From: Phycisphaerales bacterium
GTDB lineage: Bacteria; Planctomycetota; Phycisphaerae; UBA1845; UTPLA1
Assembly: GCA_020639075.1 (NCBI GenBank)
Contig: JACKHI010000001.1
Location: forward strand, 2,604,001 to 2,668,000
Direction of reading: 5' to 3'
DNA length: 64,000 bases
Below, one piece after another: positions 36,497 to 45,982 of the stretch. How positions within the stretch are numbered: position 1 is the first letter of the stretch; each line of letters begins with the position of its first letter. The notes below the pieces were generated by a model that saw only the letters and a list, made by a program, of their open reading frames with translations, was not told where the DNA came from and did no database searches. The position numbers were made by a program, and so were the translations under genes.

Positions 36497-36888
36497 AATC
36501 GCCGGATTGACGCGAACCCTATATCAGACCAACACTTACACTCGCGGTCAAGGTGCTTTCGGCCGAATGACCCCAACGCTCGCAAGTCCAACGAGAAGTG
36601 TAGTCTACTCCGCCCGGAAACGGCACACTTTTTTGAGTTTTGGCGTCGTCGATTTCGCGCGGCGACACGACTTCTCACAGGACGCCGTTCCCGAGATGCG
36701 CTCGACGTGAAGGCAGTGGATTTCCACGCGGAATGTTGACGCCATGCGCCCGACACCTAGACTCGCAACGTTTCGGCGACTTCGTGAGCTGGACCGACGC
36801 CGATCCGTTAGGGATCAGAGGCCGGAAATAGGCCAGGACCAGCTTTGCGCGGCCGCTCGAAACCGATCGCCGGTGAGCATTCGAATCT
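36497..36888. other. Divergent intergenic region between speA and lptF
   Basis: About 390 bases separate the divergent speA and lptF genes, so promoters for both should be here. On the minus strand TTGACC (36546-36551) precedes a TGATATAGG-like element, but the spacing is about 19 bases, so a speA promoter is only tentative. No plus-strand promoter for lptF stands out, and I see no gene. Confidence 0.35.
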
Positions 36889-38541
36889 ATGAAGACGCTT
36901 TACGCCTACTTCGCTCGTGAGATGGTCAAGGCCTTCAGCCTGACTTTGATCGCGCTCACGCTGCTGATCGTCATGGGCGGCGGCATCGCGTCCATGTTCA
37001 CGTCGTCGGGACTCGGCGCCGACGAAATCGGCAGCGTTTTTATCTACCTGGTTCCAGTCGCCCTGTTGTACACAACGCCGGTCGCAGCGCTCTTCGCCGC
37101 CACTGTCACCTACGGCCGCGCTTCGACCGACAACGAAATACTGGCCTGCAAGGCCGCGGGGATCAACCTGCATCGCGTCCTGACGCCGACTGTCGTCGCG
37201 GGCCTGCTCGCCGGGGCCGTGACGTTCATGGGATTCAACTTCCTCATGCCGGAGCTCGCCTGGCAGGTGGAGGACATCACGCGGCGCGATCTGCCGAAAA
37301 TCGTCTCGAACCGCTTCCTGCGGGGCAAACCGCTGATCTACGCCAAGCGGGTCGCGATTTCGGCGGAAAAGTGCGTCAAGGTCGACCCCAAGGACCTGCC
37401 GGAGAAGTACCGCGAGGGCTTTTCGTTTCTTCGGCTCACGGGCGTCGCGTTCCAGGAAATGTCCGCCAACGAACTCGTGCGCATCGGCACGGCCGATGAG
37501 ACGATTATCAAGTTCGACAACACGTCGAGCACGCCGGAAATCACCCTCGAGCTGCAATTCGGCCGGAGCTACGACGCCCAACGGCGTCAATACCTGGAAT
37601 TCGATTACCAGCTCATCGGTCCGATCAGTTTTCCGTTGGCGATCCAGCGGAAGATCCAGTTTGAGAATCTCTGGACGCTGCTCGATTACCAAGCCCACCC
37701 GATCAAGATCCCCGAGATTGACGATCTTATGCACGGCATGCGTCGCAATCTGAAGACATATTTCCTCGTCGAAGTGTTCAAGGACCATCTTCTGAAATCT
37801 CGCGGCGGCAACGGCCGGATCACGCTCAAGGACGACAACGCCGACATCACGCTCGAAGCGAGCGGCGGTTTCCAAAACGATCCGACCAATGGCCGTATCC
37901 GGCTCAAGGATGTCGTCGCCCGAGTTCGCGAAGCCGGGAACCCGATCGTCAGGGTGTATCGCGCTGATTTCGCGACGGTCCAGTTGAACGACGGCATCGA
38001 GCTGCATGAGCCTATCATCCAGATCGAACTGCGCGACGACGTGCAATATTCGATCGAGGGCGACGAAGGGAAGGTCATTCGCAAACCGAAGGAGACGCTT
38101 CCGGCGATCCTCTTCCGCGCTCAGCCTGAAATGGAAAAGGCCTTTGAGGACTTCGATGAAATCGAAGCGCTGAGTCCCGACTTCTCGATACCGATCTTCT
38201 CAGATCATGCAGAGGCCCGACAAAAACTGATCAAACGCTACGAGAAGTACCATTCCGAGATCAGAGGCGAAATCCACCTTCGAATGGCGATTTCCGCGGC
38301 CGTACTCGCAATGGTCGTCATGGGGGCGATGTTGGGCATCACCCTCCGCGGCGGACAGGTGCTGACCGCCGTGTTCATCAGCATGATTCCAGGCGTATTT
38401 ACGCTCCTGGCGTTCCTCGTCGCCCGCAGCCTATCCGATCGACCGCAACTGGGCATGACGTCGGTCTTCATCGTCTGGGGCGCAACGGCCGTACTCTATG
38501 CCGGCGTCGGCGTCATCGGCTTCAAGGTATTGAAGAGGTAG
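36889..38541 (+). CDS. lptF: LptF/LptG-family permease with enlarged periplasmic region
   Basis: A 550-residue YjgP/YjgQ-type LPS export permease. Three N-terminal helices are present (FSLTLIALTLLIVMGGGIAS; IYLVPVALLYTTPVAALFAATVTYGR with the family RxxxDNEILACKAAGI motif; a third around residue 105). Three C-terminal helices end in LYAGVGVIGFKVLKR. Between them the periplasmic jellyroll region is about 330 residues, much more than in typical LptF (total about 365). LptF and LptG partner the ATPase LptB to extract LPS from the inner membrane. lptG follows 37 bases downstream. The F rather than G label is by order. Confidence 0.87.
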   Translation: MKTLYAYFAREMVKAFSLTLIALTLLIVMGGGIASMFTSSGLGADEIGSVFIYLVPVALLYTTPVAALFAATVTYGRASTDNEILACKAAGINLHRVLTPTVVAGLLAGAVTFMGFNFLMPELAWQVEDITRRDLPKIVSNRFLRGKPLIYAKRVAISAEKCVKVDPKDLPEKYREGFSFLRLTGVAFQEMSANELVRIGTADETIIKFDNTSSTPEITLELQFGRSYDAQRRQYLEFDYQLIGPISFPLAIQRKIQFENLWTLLDYQAHPIKIPEIDDLMHGMRRNLKTYFLVEVFKDHLLKSRGGNGRITLKDDNADITLEASGGFQNDPTNGRIRLKDVVARVREAGNPIVRVYRADFATVQLNDGIELHEPIIQIELRDDVQYSIEGDEGKVIRKPKETLPAILFRAQPEMEKAFEDFDEIEALSPDFSIPIFSDHAEARQKLIKRYEKYHSEIRGEIHLRMAISAAVLAMVVMGAMLGITLRGGQVLTAVFISMIPGVFTLLAFLVARSLSDRPQLGMTSVFIVWGATAVLYAGVGVIGFKVLKR

Positions 38542-38578
38542 CACGACGCCGTCCGTCGCGGCGGCCCGAAAAAGCAAC

Positions 38579-39682
38579 ATGAAAACGCTCGACCGTTACA
38601 TATTGCGTTCCTTCTTCGTGAACTACGTCATCGCGATGACGATCCTCATCGGTCTGTACGTCATGCTGGATCTGTTCATCAACCTGGATGAGTTCACGGG
38701 TATGCGGACCACCGGCACGATGCAGACGCTCGGCCGAATCGTCGACTTCTATGGACACAACCTGTTCTTGTACTTCGCTCAGCTTGCCGGCGTTATCTCC
38801 GTCGTCGCTGCGTGTTTCACGCTCGGGCGATTGCACAGTTCCAACGAGATGACGGCGATCCTGTCCGCCGGTGCGTCGCTCTATCGCGTGGCCACGCCGA
38901 TCCTGCTCGCCGGCCTCGCGATGAACTGCCTGTGGTTCGTCGACCAGGAGTTCATTATCCCGAACATCGCACAGAAGCTCGCCCGCAAGCACGGCGATTT
39001 GGAGGGCATGAAGACGTTCAGCGTGTACTTCCTGCCGGACCGGCAAAACGGAAACGCACTGCTCTCCGCGGATCGCTTCAACCCGACGGCCATGCAGATG
39101 CGCGGCGTCGTCGTCCTCAAACGCGACGACAAGAACCGAATGACGGAAGTCATCCAGGCCGACCAGGCCCGCTGGGATCCGGAGCGCGGCACGTGGCATT
39201 TCGAAAACGGCTTTGCCACGACGCTCGCCGCGGGCGATGTCGACGGCGACATCGCAGGACTCGGACATCGCCCCATCGAAGACTACAAGTCCTCGTTGAC
39301 GCCCCGGGAGATGGCGCTGCAGCAATCCGCCCAATGGACGCAGTTTCTCAGCCTCAAGGAACTGAACCGTCTCCAGAACTACTTCTCCGCAGCGGGTGTG
39401 GCCGAATTCGTCCGGATGAAACACGCACGGCTCACGACTGTCTTCATGAACATGACGCTGCTCTGCATCGGTATTCCGTTCTTTCTGAATCGCGAGCGGC
39501 CGTCGATCATCGTGCTCGGCGGCAAATGCCTCCTTGCCTGCGGTCTCTGTTACGCGGCGACGTTCATTTGCAACACGGTCGAGATCACGGGTTTCAATAT
39601 CGATCCGGCACTGCCGCCGTGGCTGCCGTTCATCGTCTTCGCCCCGCTCGCCGTCGTGCTGCTGGAAGGCATCAAGACATAG
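38579..39682 (+). CDS. lptG: LptF/LptG-family permease
   Basis: A 367-residue LPS export permease of normal length. It has the family start MKTLDRYILRSFFVNYVIAMTILIGLYVMLDLF and the motif LHSSNEMTAILSAGASLYRVATPIL. A periplasmic jellyroll region (about 130-280) is followed by three C-terminal helices (LLCIGIPFFL, GGKCLLACGLCYAATFI, LPFIVFAPLAVVLLEGI). It is encoded directly after lptF, so the two likely form the transporter heterodimer. No strong ribosome-binding site precedes the ATG. Confidence 0.9.
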   Translation: MKTLDRYILRSFFVNYVIAMTILIGLYVMLDLFINLDEFTGMRTTGTMQTLGRIVDFYGHNLFLYFAQLAGVISVVAACFTLGRLHSSNEMTAILSAGASLYRVATPILLAGLAMNCLWFVDQEFIIPNIAQKLARKHGDLEGMKTFSVYFLPDRQNGNALLSADRFNPTAMQMRGVVVLKRDDKNRMTEVIQADQARWDPERGTWHFENGFATTLAAGDVDGDIAGLGHRPIEDYKSSLTPREMALQQSAQWTQFLSLKELNRLQNYFSAAGVAEFVRMKHARLTTVFMNMTLLCIGIPFFLNRERPSIIVLGGKCLLACGLCYAATFICNTVEITGFNIDPALPPWLPFIVFAPLAVVLLEGIKT

Positions 39683-39795
39683 CGGCGCGGCCCGGCAGCG
39701 CGCACAATTCCGTCCCGTTCAACGTCGTCCGCCTCGGAAGGCCCGCTCGCGGCGCGTCTGGCTGAGGAACGCATTTCACTGCAAGAATCGACATT

Positions 39796-41076
39796 ATGGA
39801 TCACTTTCACTTTCAGGCTGGTGCACTTCACTGCGAGAATGTCCCCGTCGCGAAGATTGCGGAGACCGTCGGAACGCCCGCGTATATCTACTCAAAGGCG
39901 ACGTTTCTGCATCACTATCGCGCCGTCCATGATGCGTTCGCAGCCCTCGATCCCTTGATCTGCTACTCGATCAAGAGCTGCGGCAATCTCTCCATCTGTA
40001 ACCTGCTGAAGTCGGCCGGCGCCGGATTCGACATCGTCTCGGGCGGCGAACTCGCCCGCGCACAGGCCATCGGCGCCGACATGTCGCAGATCGTCTTCGC
40101 CGGCGTCGGCAAGTCCGACGAAGAGATCGAGCAGGCCATCGATGCGGGCGTCGGATGGTTCAACGTCGAATCCGAAGCCGAGATGGAGAACCTCATCACG
40201 ATCTCGCGCCGCAAGCGCGTCAGGACGCGCGCCGCATTGCGCGTCAATCCGGATGTCGATCCGAGGACGCATCGCTACACATCAACGGGCAAGAAGGAAT
40301 CCAAATTCGGCGTCGATCTCGAACGTGGCCGGCGATTCTTCGATGCGTACGGCCGAGACGCCGCCGTCCATCTCTGCGGAATCCACTTGCACATCGGCTC
40401 GCCCGTCAATGACATCGCTCCATACGTCGGCGCCATCACGAAGGGCATCGATCTCATCGACGCGCTGCGCGCCGACGGATTCGATATCGACACGATCGAT
40501 ATCGGCGGCGGATTCGGCGCGCACTATCGCGATACCGAAGCCCCGCCTGCCGTGCGCTATGCCGAGGCCATCGTTCCATTGCTGAAAGACAAACGGCTGA
40601 AGGTCATCATGGAACCGGGACGATCCATCGCGGCCAACGCGGGCATACTGCTGACGCGAACGCTCTATCTCAAGCAGTCGGGCGATCGCGACTTTCTCAT
40701 CGTCGACGCCGGAATGAACGACCTGCTGAGACCGGCCCTGTACGAGGCCTATCACTTCGCCTGGCCCGTCGCGCCGCGCGCAGGATTCGTGCCGAAGGAC
40801 CGTGCGTCAGCAGCGCAATTGCCCGGCCTGAAGCTGATGGACATCGTGGGGCCCGTCTGTGAGAGCGGCGACTTCCTCGCGAAGGATCGCATGCTGCCGC
40901 CGATGCAGCGCGGCGATCTCGTCGCCGTCTATTCCGCCGGCGCATACGGCATGTCCATGGCGAGCCACTACAACAGCCGACCCAATCCGCCCGAAGTGCT
41001 CGTCGATGGCGACGATTTTCGCGTCATACGAAGGCGGGAGACCTATGACGACCTGATGGCGGCCGAACGGCTGTAA
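39796..41076 (+). CDS. lysA: Diaminopimelate decarboxylase
   Basis: A 426-residue PLP enzyme catalysing the last step of lysine synthesis, meso-diaminopimelate to lysine. Signatures are the PLP lysine in CYSIK (K60), SGGELARAQ, HLHIGSPVNDI, DIGGGFGAHY, the EPGRSI phosphate-binding segment and the catalytic-cysteine motif VGPVCESGDFLAKDR. Length and fold match LysA and not the shorter carboxynorspermidine decarboxylases. It is convergent with rsmE, 20 bases apart. dapA, another lysine-pathway gene, lies 7.5 kb downstream. Confidence 0.95.
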   Translation: MDHFHFQAGALHCENVPVAKIAETVGTPAYIYSKATFLHHYRAVHDAFAALDPLICYSIKSCGNLSICNLLKSAGAGFDIVSGGELARAQAIGADMSQIVFAGVGKSDEEIEQAIDAGVGWFNVESEAEMENLITISRRKRVRTRAALRVNPDVDPRTHRYTSTGKKESKFGVDLERGRRFFDAYGRDAAVHLCGIHLHIGSPVNDIAPYVGAITKGIDLIDALRADGFDIDTIDIGGGFGAHYRDTEAPPAVRYAEAIVPLLKDKRLKVIMEPGRSIAANAGILLTRTLYLKQSGDRDFLIVDAGMNDLLRPALYEAYHFAWPVAPRAGFVPKDRASAAQLPGLKLMDIVGPVCESGDFLAKDRMLPPMQRGDLVAVYSAGAYGMSMASHYNSRPNPPEVLVDGDDFRVIRRRETYDDLMAAERL

Positions 41077-41096
41077 CGCAGGATCTTGCATTCGCG

Positions 41097-41834
41097 TCAT
41101 TGTGAACTGGAACTCACCGCGCCCGCCCAGATCGCCGCCGCCGCAATCGCCGCCGTCTCAACGCGAAGCGTCGAACGCCCCAGCGACACAGGTCGCGCCC
41201 CGAGCGTTTTCAGCGTTTCAATCTCAGCAGGAGTCAGACCGCCTTCTGGACCGATGACGCAGATGCACGCCGGCGCCTCCGCCGACATTGCTTCAACGAG
41301 GCATGAGTACAGACCGATCGCCGCCCCATCTGTCGCACCATAGACGGCTCTGCTCCCCGGAACGCCCTCGCGGAACACCTGCTCAATCGATGCGCCCGCC
41401 TCAATCTGCATAACGCCTGCCGATCCCGACTGCTTCGCGGCTTCGACGGCCTTCCGACGCCATCGCTCCAGCTTCCCGTCGCCCGGACGCACTTCGCCGC
41501 GTTGCGTGTCGATGAGCACAAGCCGCGAGACGCCGAACTCCGCGCACTTCTCGACGAGCCAGTCGCCGCGGGCCCCCTTCGGCGCGGCGACGGCGAGCGT
41601 GAGCAATAGCCCGCTTACGCCGGCGCTGCGCGGCGTTTCCGTCAGCTCGAAGATAATCCGCTCGCTCGACATCTCGATCACGCAGGCCTGCGCTTCCTGG
41701 CCCTTTCCGTCAAAGAGGGTCACGATCGCCCCGATCGGCAATCGAAGGACGTCAACGGCATGATGCCGTTCGCGCCCCGTCAAGACGACGCGCGGCGACT
41801 GAAGGCTCTCAACAGGAAATCGACGTTCTCTCAT
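41097..41834 (-). CDS. rsmE: 16S rRNA (uracil-1498-N3)-methyltransferase
   Basis: A 245-residue SPOUT-class RNA methyltransferase. The N-terminal PUA-like region contains HHAVDVLRLPIGAIVTLFDGKG. The C-terminal trefoil-knot SAM-binding motifs are IGPEGGLTPAEI and LGRSTLRVETA, both diagnostic of RsmE. AVAAPKGARGDWLVEKCAEFGV and RWRRKAVEAAKQSG also match the family. It methylates U1498 in the decoding centre of 16S rRNA. Confidence 0.95.
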   Translation of the reverse strand: MRERRFPVESLQSPRVVLTGRERHHAVDVLRLPIGAIVTLFDGKGQEAQACVIEMSSERIIFELTETPRSAGVSGLLLTLAVAAPKGARGDWLVEKCAEFGVSRLVLIDTQRGEVRPGDGKLERWRRKAVEAAKQSGSAGVMQIEAGASIEQVFREGVPGSRAVYGATDGAAIGLYSCLVEAMSAEAPACICVIGPEGGLTPAEIETLKTLGARPVSLGRSTLRVETAAIAAAAIWAGAVSSSSQ

Positions 41835-41977
41835 ATACCTCGCATGATCCCACGCCGAATCGCGACCGACAAGCGAAGCGCAACTTCAGCGCGTTTGGAA
41901 ATGCAGCCGATAGACAGGCAGACAGCCGGGGCGCGGGACAGCCAAGGCCTTGTCCTCACGCACGGCTGCTCAGACGC

Positions 41978-43114
41978 ATGGAAGAAACCGAAATTCAATC
42001 TAGCGAGCAGCAGGATCCGCCGATCGTGGAGGGACCAGGTGGCGCAGATTCCACGATCGACAGCGAAATGGATGCGCTGCTGCGTCACGCCGAAGCGCTG
42101 ACTGAAGTCATCACGAGCAACACTTCCGGACCGCTCGAAGACTACCTGGAGCAGATTGCCGACAAGGGCCCCATCACCGCCCAACCCCGGCCGCCAGTGG
42201 TCGAGAGGCCGCCGCCCGTGATCCCGCGCAGAACCGAGCCCACGGCGTCGGTCATCGTGCCCCGGCAATCGCCGGCGGAGCCCTCAGACCCGGAATCCAC
42301 ACTCGCCGACGAGCCGTCAAGCGAGGCGGCGCCCGCAGACATCGAGTCAAACGCCTACGACGAAATAGAGATCGATGCGCCTCCGATTGAGACGTCGGAC
42401 ATTGACGCCGCGCTGTCGTCGGACGCCACGATCGACGCGGAATCGCCGACGGATGAACAAACGGCGGAAATCGACGCGATCCTCCAGGAAGCCTGCAACG
42501 CGCCGCCGATCACCGATCGAATCGAGGATGTGCCGCGGGACCTTCCTGACCTGCTGAACGATCCTGACGATTTGGTCGAGTCAGATTCCGACGCAGCCGG
42601 CGTCGATGCGCCCGCCGAACCCTCCGTCGAAGTCCTTTACATCCCGGACGAAGACGTTGCGGAGGACGCCCACGACGCTGACGCCGCGGGCCCTGAATCT
42701 GATGTCGAGCCCCCGCAGCCGGTGATCAATCCGCCGCCCGAACCCGCTGACACAGCCGCCGAGCCGGTCGACGACACGGCGGAATCAACCGCGGATGTCG
42801 CACAGGAATCTCCCACGGAACCGAAACCTTCGCTGGCTGCGAAGATCGTCAGCCTGTTCGGCAAGGGCGTTGCCACGTCCAGATCGGCGATTCAATTCGT
42901 CATGCGGATCCCGGCGACTGTGATCGCCGGCATCGGCTACGTCCTGGAGATTCTCAACAAGCCGTTCTCACGAACATCGAATCGAACGCGCGACATCATC
43001 GGGATCGTCGGGATTGCGACGATGATCTGCGGCATCCTCGCGTGGGTGCTGCCGTGGTTGCTGACGTCGAATCCGTTCCTGAATATCCCCACCGGCATCG
43101 TGACTGGGCATTGA
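41978..43114 (+). CDS. Acidic Pro/Asp/Glu-rich protein with C-terminal membrane segment
   Basis: A 378-residue protein. The first 280 residues are low in complexity and strongly acidic (many Asp, Glu, Pro, Ser and Ala) and probably disordered. The basic stretch around KIVSLFGKGVATSRSAIQFVMRIPATVIAGIGYVLEIL comes near residue 290. A membrane helix follows (IIGIVGIATMICGILAWVLPWLL) close to the C-terminus. This suggests a protein tethered by its C-terminus with an acidic cytoplasmic or periplasmic domain. I recognise no family. It is divergent from rsmE, with about 140 bases between. Confidence 0.7.
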   Translation: MEETEIQSSEQQDPPIVEGPGGADSTIDSEMDALLRHAEALTEVITSNTSGPLEDYLEQIADKGPITAQPRPPVVERPPPVIPRRTEPTASVIVPRQSPAEPSDPESTLADEPSSEAAPADIESNAYDEIEIDAPPIETSDIDAALSSDATIDAESPTDEQTAEIDAILQEACNAPPITDRIEDVPRDLPDLLNDPDDLVESDSDAAGVDAPAEPSVEVLYIPDEDVAEDAHDADAAGPESDVEPPQPVINPPPEPADTAAEPVDDTAESTADVAQESPTEPKPSLAAKIVSLFGKGVATSRSAIQFVMRIPATVIAGIGYVLEILNKPFSRTSNRTRDIIGIVGIATMICGILAWVLPWLLTSNPFLNIPTGIVTGH

Positions 43115-43216
43115 GTAAGCAACGCTCCGCCTGTGCACAGAATCCCACCGCCGCATGCGCGCGGAATCCCACCTCAAAGAACTTAGCGATCGTTTGGAAA
43201 GAGAATTGGCGTCGGC

Positions 43217-44128
43217 TTACATGCCGTATGTCGACGGTTCGAAATCCGACTCTGACAGACCGACGTTGAAACGAACATTTCGATATTCGTACTTGCCGAG
43301 CAGGTGTTCCGGCGCTTCATCGACATCGGAATAAGTGTAGATGGCGACGGGCACGAGGTGCTTGCAGTCGACATAAATGTTCGCAACACGATCAGGATAC
43401 TTGCCGCCCGGCCCTGTGTACGGAAGCGTCCGGCGCACAAGCCAGACGTCACGGCCGTCGAATCGCGTCTCGCCGACGAATTCGAGCTTGAGATCGCCGG
43501 CAGCCTTCGCCTGCTCCGAAAAACTGATCAGTAGATCGAGCGCCCGTCGGAATCCGAATTCGTCGATGGCGCGCCGAGAGGATTTCTTGGCAAGCGCACC
43601 GTGAATCGGTTGCTTGATGCTCTTGATGAACATCGACAGCCCGTTCCCCGGCTGGCAGACGGCCAACTCGCGCAGCGACTCGTCTTCGGCAGACTCATCC
43701 CGCCACTTGCCTTTGACGTAAATCGCCCGATTGGCAAGGCCGGCGTTCCGCGTGAATTCCATCATGACGCTATACGGTTCGCTTCGGAATTTGACGTTGG
43801 CTTCCTGCTCATCCGTGATGTCGCCGTCGATCCGTTCCTGCTTGACGAACGTGCACGTATAGTCCCGCGCATCTCGAATCAGCCGGGACCTGGATTCGAC
43901 CAGCCCGGCAAAAGGATCGCTCCGCAGTTGCTTCTCGAATGGATCCGCCGACACGGGAGAATCGGCGTACACGACCGGCGCCCCGGTGTTGATAACGGGC
44001 TTCGGCGACTCCATGGCCAACTGTGCGTACAGGATGGCCACGAGAATCAGGCCGCAACCGATCTGGATTCGACGCTGGCTTCGATTTCGAGGATCGCTTG
44101 GCATGTATGTCTGACGGCAGGTTACCAT
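43217..44128 (-). CDS. DUF1571-family exported protein
   Basis: A 303-residue protein with an N-terminal hydrophobic segment (GCGLILVAILYAQLAM) that is a signal peptide or anchor. The DUF1571 signature YTCTFVKQERIDG is followed by an unclosed-barrel-like beta pattern (VMMEFTRNAGLANRAIYVKGKW; LKLEFVGETRFDGRDVWLVRRTLPY; NIYVDCKHLVPVAIYTYSD). The fold resembles lipoprotein-carrier LolA-like barrels, so a hydrophobic-ligand role is plausible but unproven. The family is common in planctomycetes. The ATG at 44128 has GAGGG upstream. A strong promoter lies at 44408-44437, leaving a leader of about 270 bases. Confidence 0.82.
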   Translation of the reverse strand: MVTCRQTYMPSDPRNRSQRRIQIGCGLILVAILYAQLAMESPKPVINTGAPVVYADSPVSADPFEKQLRSDPFAGLVESRSRLIRDARDYTCTFVKQERIDGDITDEQEANVKFRSEPYSVMMEFTRNAGLANRAIYVKGKWRDESAEDESLRELAVCQPGNGLSMFIKSIKQPIHGALAKKSSRRAIDEFGFRRALDLLISFSEQAKAAGDLKLEFVGETRFDGRDVWLVRRTLPYTGPGGKYPDRVANIYVDCKHLVPVAIYTYSDVDEAPEHLLGKYEYRNVRFNVGLSESDFEPSTYGM

Positions 44129-44228
44129 GGGTCCACCCTCACTGGCAGCCTGCTATCAACTCCGTGAATCGCCAAACCTGCACTTCTGGATAACGGGCGA
44201 CCGCCGGAATAGTCCGACGGGGCGATTC

Positions 44229-44336
44229 TCAGCCCATTGAATACATCGGGTATTGAAGCCCCTGGAGTGAGTCCACGGCAACTTTTGCAGGCCGGCTATC
44301 CGGCTTGACACGCATCATCACCGCGATCGAATTCAT
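44229..44336 (-). CDS. Possible 35-residue small protein in the DUF1571 leader
   Basis: Starting at ATG 44336 on the minus strand a 36-codon frame reads MNSIAVMMRVKPDSRPAK and ends YPMYSMG before TGA at 44229-44231. It begins about 65 bases after the likely transcription start of the strong promoter at 44408-44437 and ends about 100 bases before the DUF1571 start. A weak GAAG lies seven bases upstream. It could be a small protein, a leader peptide, or chance. No family is recognised. Confidence 0.35.
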   Translation of the reverse strand: MNSIAVMMRVKPDSRPAKVAVDSLQGLQYPMYSMG

Positions 44337-44407
44337 GGCAGGCTTCAAACCGCCCTGCGAACGGGTACCGCGCCGTCGCCGCTGCAGGTGCTCAAACCAC
44401 TTCGAAC

Positions 44408-44437
44408 ATTATACAACCTGAATCGACGCATGGTCAA
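44408..44437 (-). promoter_or_regulatory. Near-consensus sigma70 promoter
   Basis: On the minus strand, TTGACC (44432-44437) and a perfect TATAAT (44408-44413) are spaced by 18 bases. This is the best sigma70-type promoter I found in the window. It reads toward the 35-residue frame and the DUF1571 gene, with transcription expected to start near 44400. Confidence 0.7.
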
Positions 44438-44525
44438 TGAAATACGACCGGTAACTCGCATCGGCACATAATCCATTAGCTGTTACGCAGCAAAAGGTTA
44501 TATGTTGCAGTGCAGATTCCGCACC

Positions 44526-45137
44526 TCATTGATACAGCCCGTGAGCCTCGATGTACTCGACGACCACCTGAGGGGTCAGATACCGGACGCTTCGCCCCTC
44601 CGAGCGACGACGGCGGATTTCCGTGGCACTGATGCCGATCGACGGCGTCGCCACGCAGTTCGACAGCAGTCGCCTCGCCGCCTCATCGCCGACCGCCTCG
44701 GCCAGCCGCGACGCCGTCGGATGCCGCCAGCCGGTCCTTGTCGCCGTGACGATCGTGACGCGTTCGACCAGCTCTCGAACCCGATGCCAGCCGGGCAACT
44801 CCGGCAAAGAATCGCCGCCGATGAACCAGAACAGCTCTGCATCCTTGCCGAACGACTCGCGGGCACGCTGGACGGTATCGATCGTATAGCTAGGTCCATC
44901 CCGCCGCGCCTCGATGTCACTCACTTCAAAAAGCGAATCTCCGGCGACCGCCCGCCTCGCCATTTCGAGTCGGTCCTCCACCGGCGTCATGACATTGTTC
45001 GGTTTATGCGGTGGACGGGCGGCCGGGATCAGGTACACGCGCTCCAGATCCAACTGCTCCGCCAAGCTGCGCGCGGAAATCAGATGACCGTGATGAATGG
45101 GATCGAACGTTCCGCCGTACAAGCCGATCCGCGCCAT
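44526..45137 (-). CDS. nadD: Nicotinate-nucleotide adenylyltransferase
   Basis: A 203-residue nucleotidyltransferase. It has the N-terminal GGTFDPIHHGHL (HxxH) motif, the FIGGDSLPELPGW substrate region and the C-terminal ISATEIRRR motif. It makes nicotinic acid adenine dinucleotide from nicotinate mononucleotide and ATP in NAD synthesis. The ATG at 45137 starts the first beta strand correctly and has AAGG nine bases upstream; an upstream extension to 45191 is not supported. It immediately follows the lipoprotein gene (2 bases apart), so the two are probably co-transcribed. Confidence 0.95.
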   Translation of the reverse strand: MARIGLYGGTFDPIHHGHLISARSLAEQLDLERVYLIPAARPPHKPNNVMTPVEDRLEMARRAVAGDSLFEVSDIEARRDGPSYTIDTVQRARESFGKDAELFWFIGGDSLPELPGWHRVRELVERVTIVTATRTGWRHPTASRLAEAVGDEAARRLLSNCVATPSIGISATEIRRRRSEGRSVRYLTPQVVVEYIEAHGLYQ

Positions 45138-45139
45138 GT

Positions 45140-45895
45140 TCAGGAACCTTGCGCCGCAGCACGCGCGCCGCCCGTCAGATCGCCGTCCCAACGAATGTCC
45201 ATCGCGACGTCCGAGACTTTCAGCTCGACGCGCGACGCCGTTCCTTCGACGGACGACGTATCGACACGACCGGAGACGATCACGTAGTAGCCGCGTTCCG
45301 GCTGCAATTCCGCGTCGAAGACAAAGTCGTGCTGCGTCGTCGCCTCTCGCGGTCCGCGATTCAACGTGCTCGCCGCCAGGGACTCCTCTTTGACAGTGAG
45401 CCCCATCGAGTCCTTCATGAAGAAAACCAAAGCGACCGATCCATCGGCGGATTGTCCGTCCGTCACGCCGTCGTTCTTCGATGCCGCGCCCGACTCGGCC
45501 GCCGTCAGCCGTATGCGAACGACGCAGTGCGAAGCGCTCTTCGACTGATGGTCGAACGCATAGCCGAGTTGAAACGATCCCCAGGCCTTGCCCTGCCCTT
45601 TGGCCTCCGCAAAGCAGATTGCGCCGTCGACGCCGGCCGCCGATGCGCTGCCCCGGGCGTCAGGCCCTTCCTGGCCGGAACTGAATCTCGGGTAGTTGAA
45701 CGCGACGTCCGCCGGCACTCGGATCGCTTCGGATGTCGCCGTCGGGACGACGTCCGGCCGCTCGGCCGCGGGCAATCGCACGCTTGTTTCGACCGTTCCG
45801 CCGCCGCCGCACGCCGCAAGTCCCGCACAGCCAAGCACGCAAACGAGCCGCCAATCTGTTTTCAAACCGCCGGAAAGATGAATTCGACGCTTCAT
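45140..45895 (-). CDS. Putative lipoprotein of unknown function
   Basis: A 251-residue protein with a basic start, a hydrophobic segment and the lipobox GCAGLAACG, predicting lipidation at the final Cys. The mature region (after a GGGGTVETSVRLPAAE linker) looks like a beta-sandwich, with no catalytic motif. AGG nine bases upstream supports the ATG at 45895. It sits directly upstream of nadD on the same strand, and nothing links the two functions. Confidence 0.72.
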   Translation of the reverse strand: MKRRIHLSGGLKTDWRLVCVLGCAGLAACGGGGTVETSVRLPAAERPDVVPTATSEAIRVPADVAFNYPRFSSGQEGPDARGSASAAGVDGAICFAEAKGQGKAWGSFQLGYAFDHQSKSASHCVVRIRLTAAESGAASKNDGVTDGQSADGSVALVFFMKDSMGLTVKEESLAASTLNRGPREATTQHDFVFDAELQPERGYYVIVSGRVDTSSVEGTASRVELKVSDVAMDIRWDGDLTGGARAAAQGS

Positions 45896-45982
45896 TCCCG
45901 CAAGCCTAGAACGGCGATCACGGAGTGTAAACCCTGTTGGAAGCGAATCCCCGCCGCATGCGCCGGCCGTGATACCGTCGGC

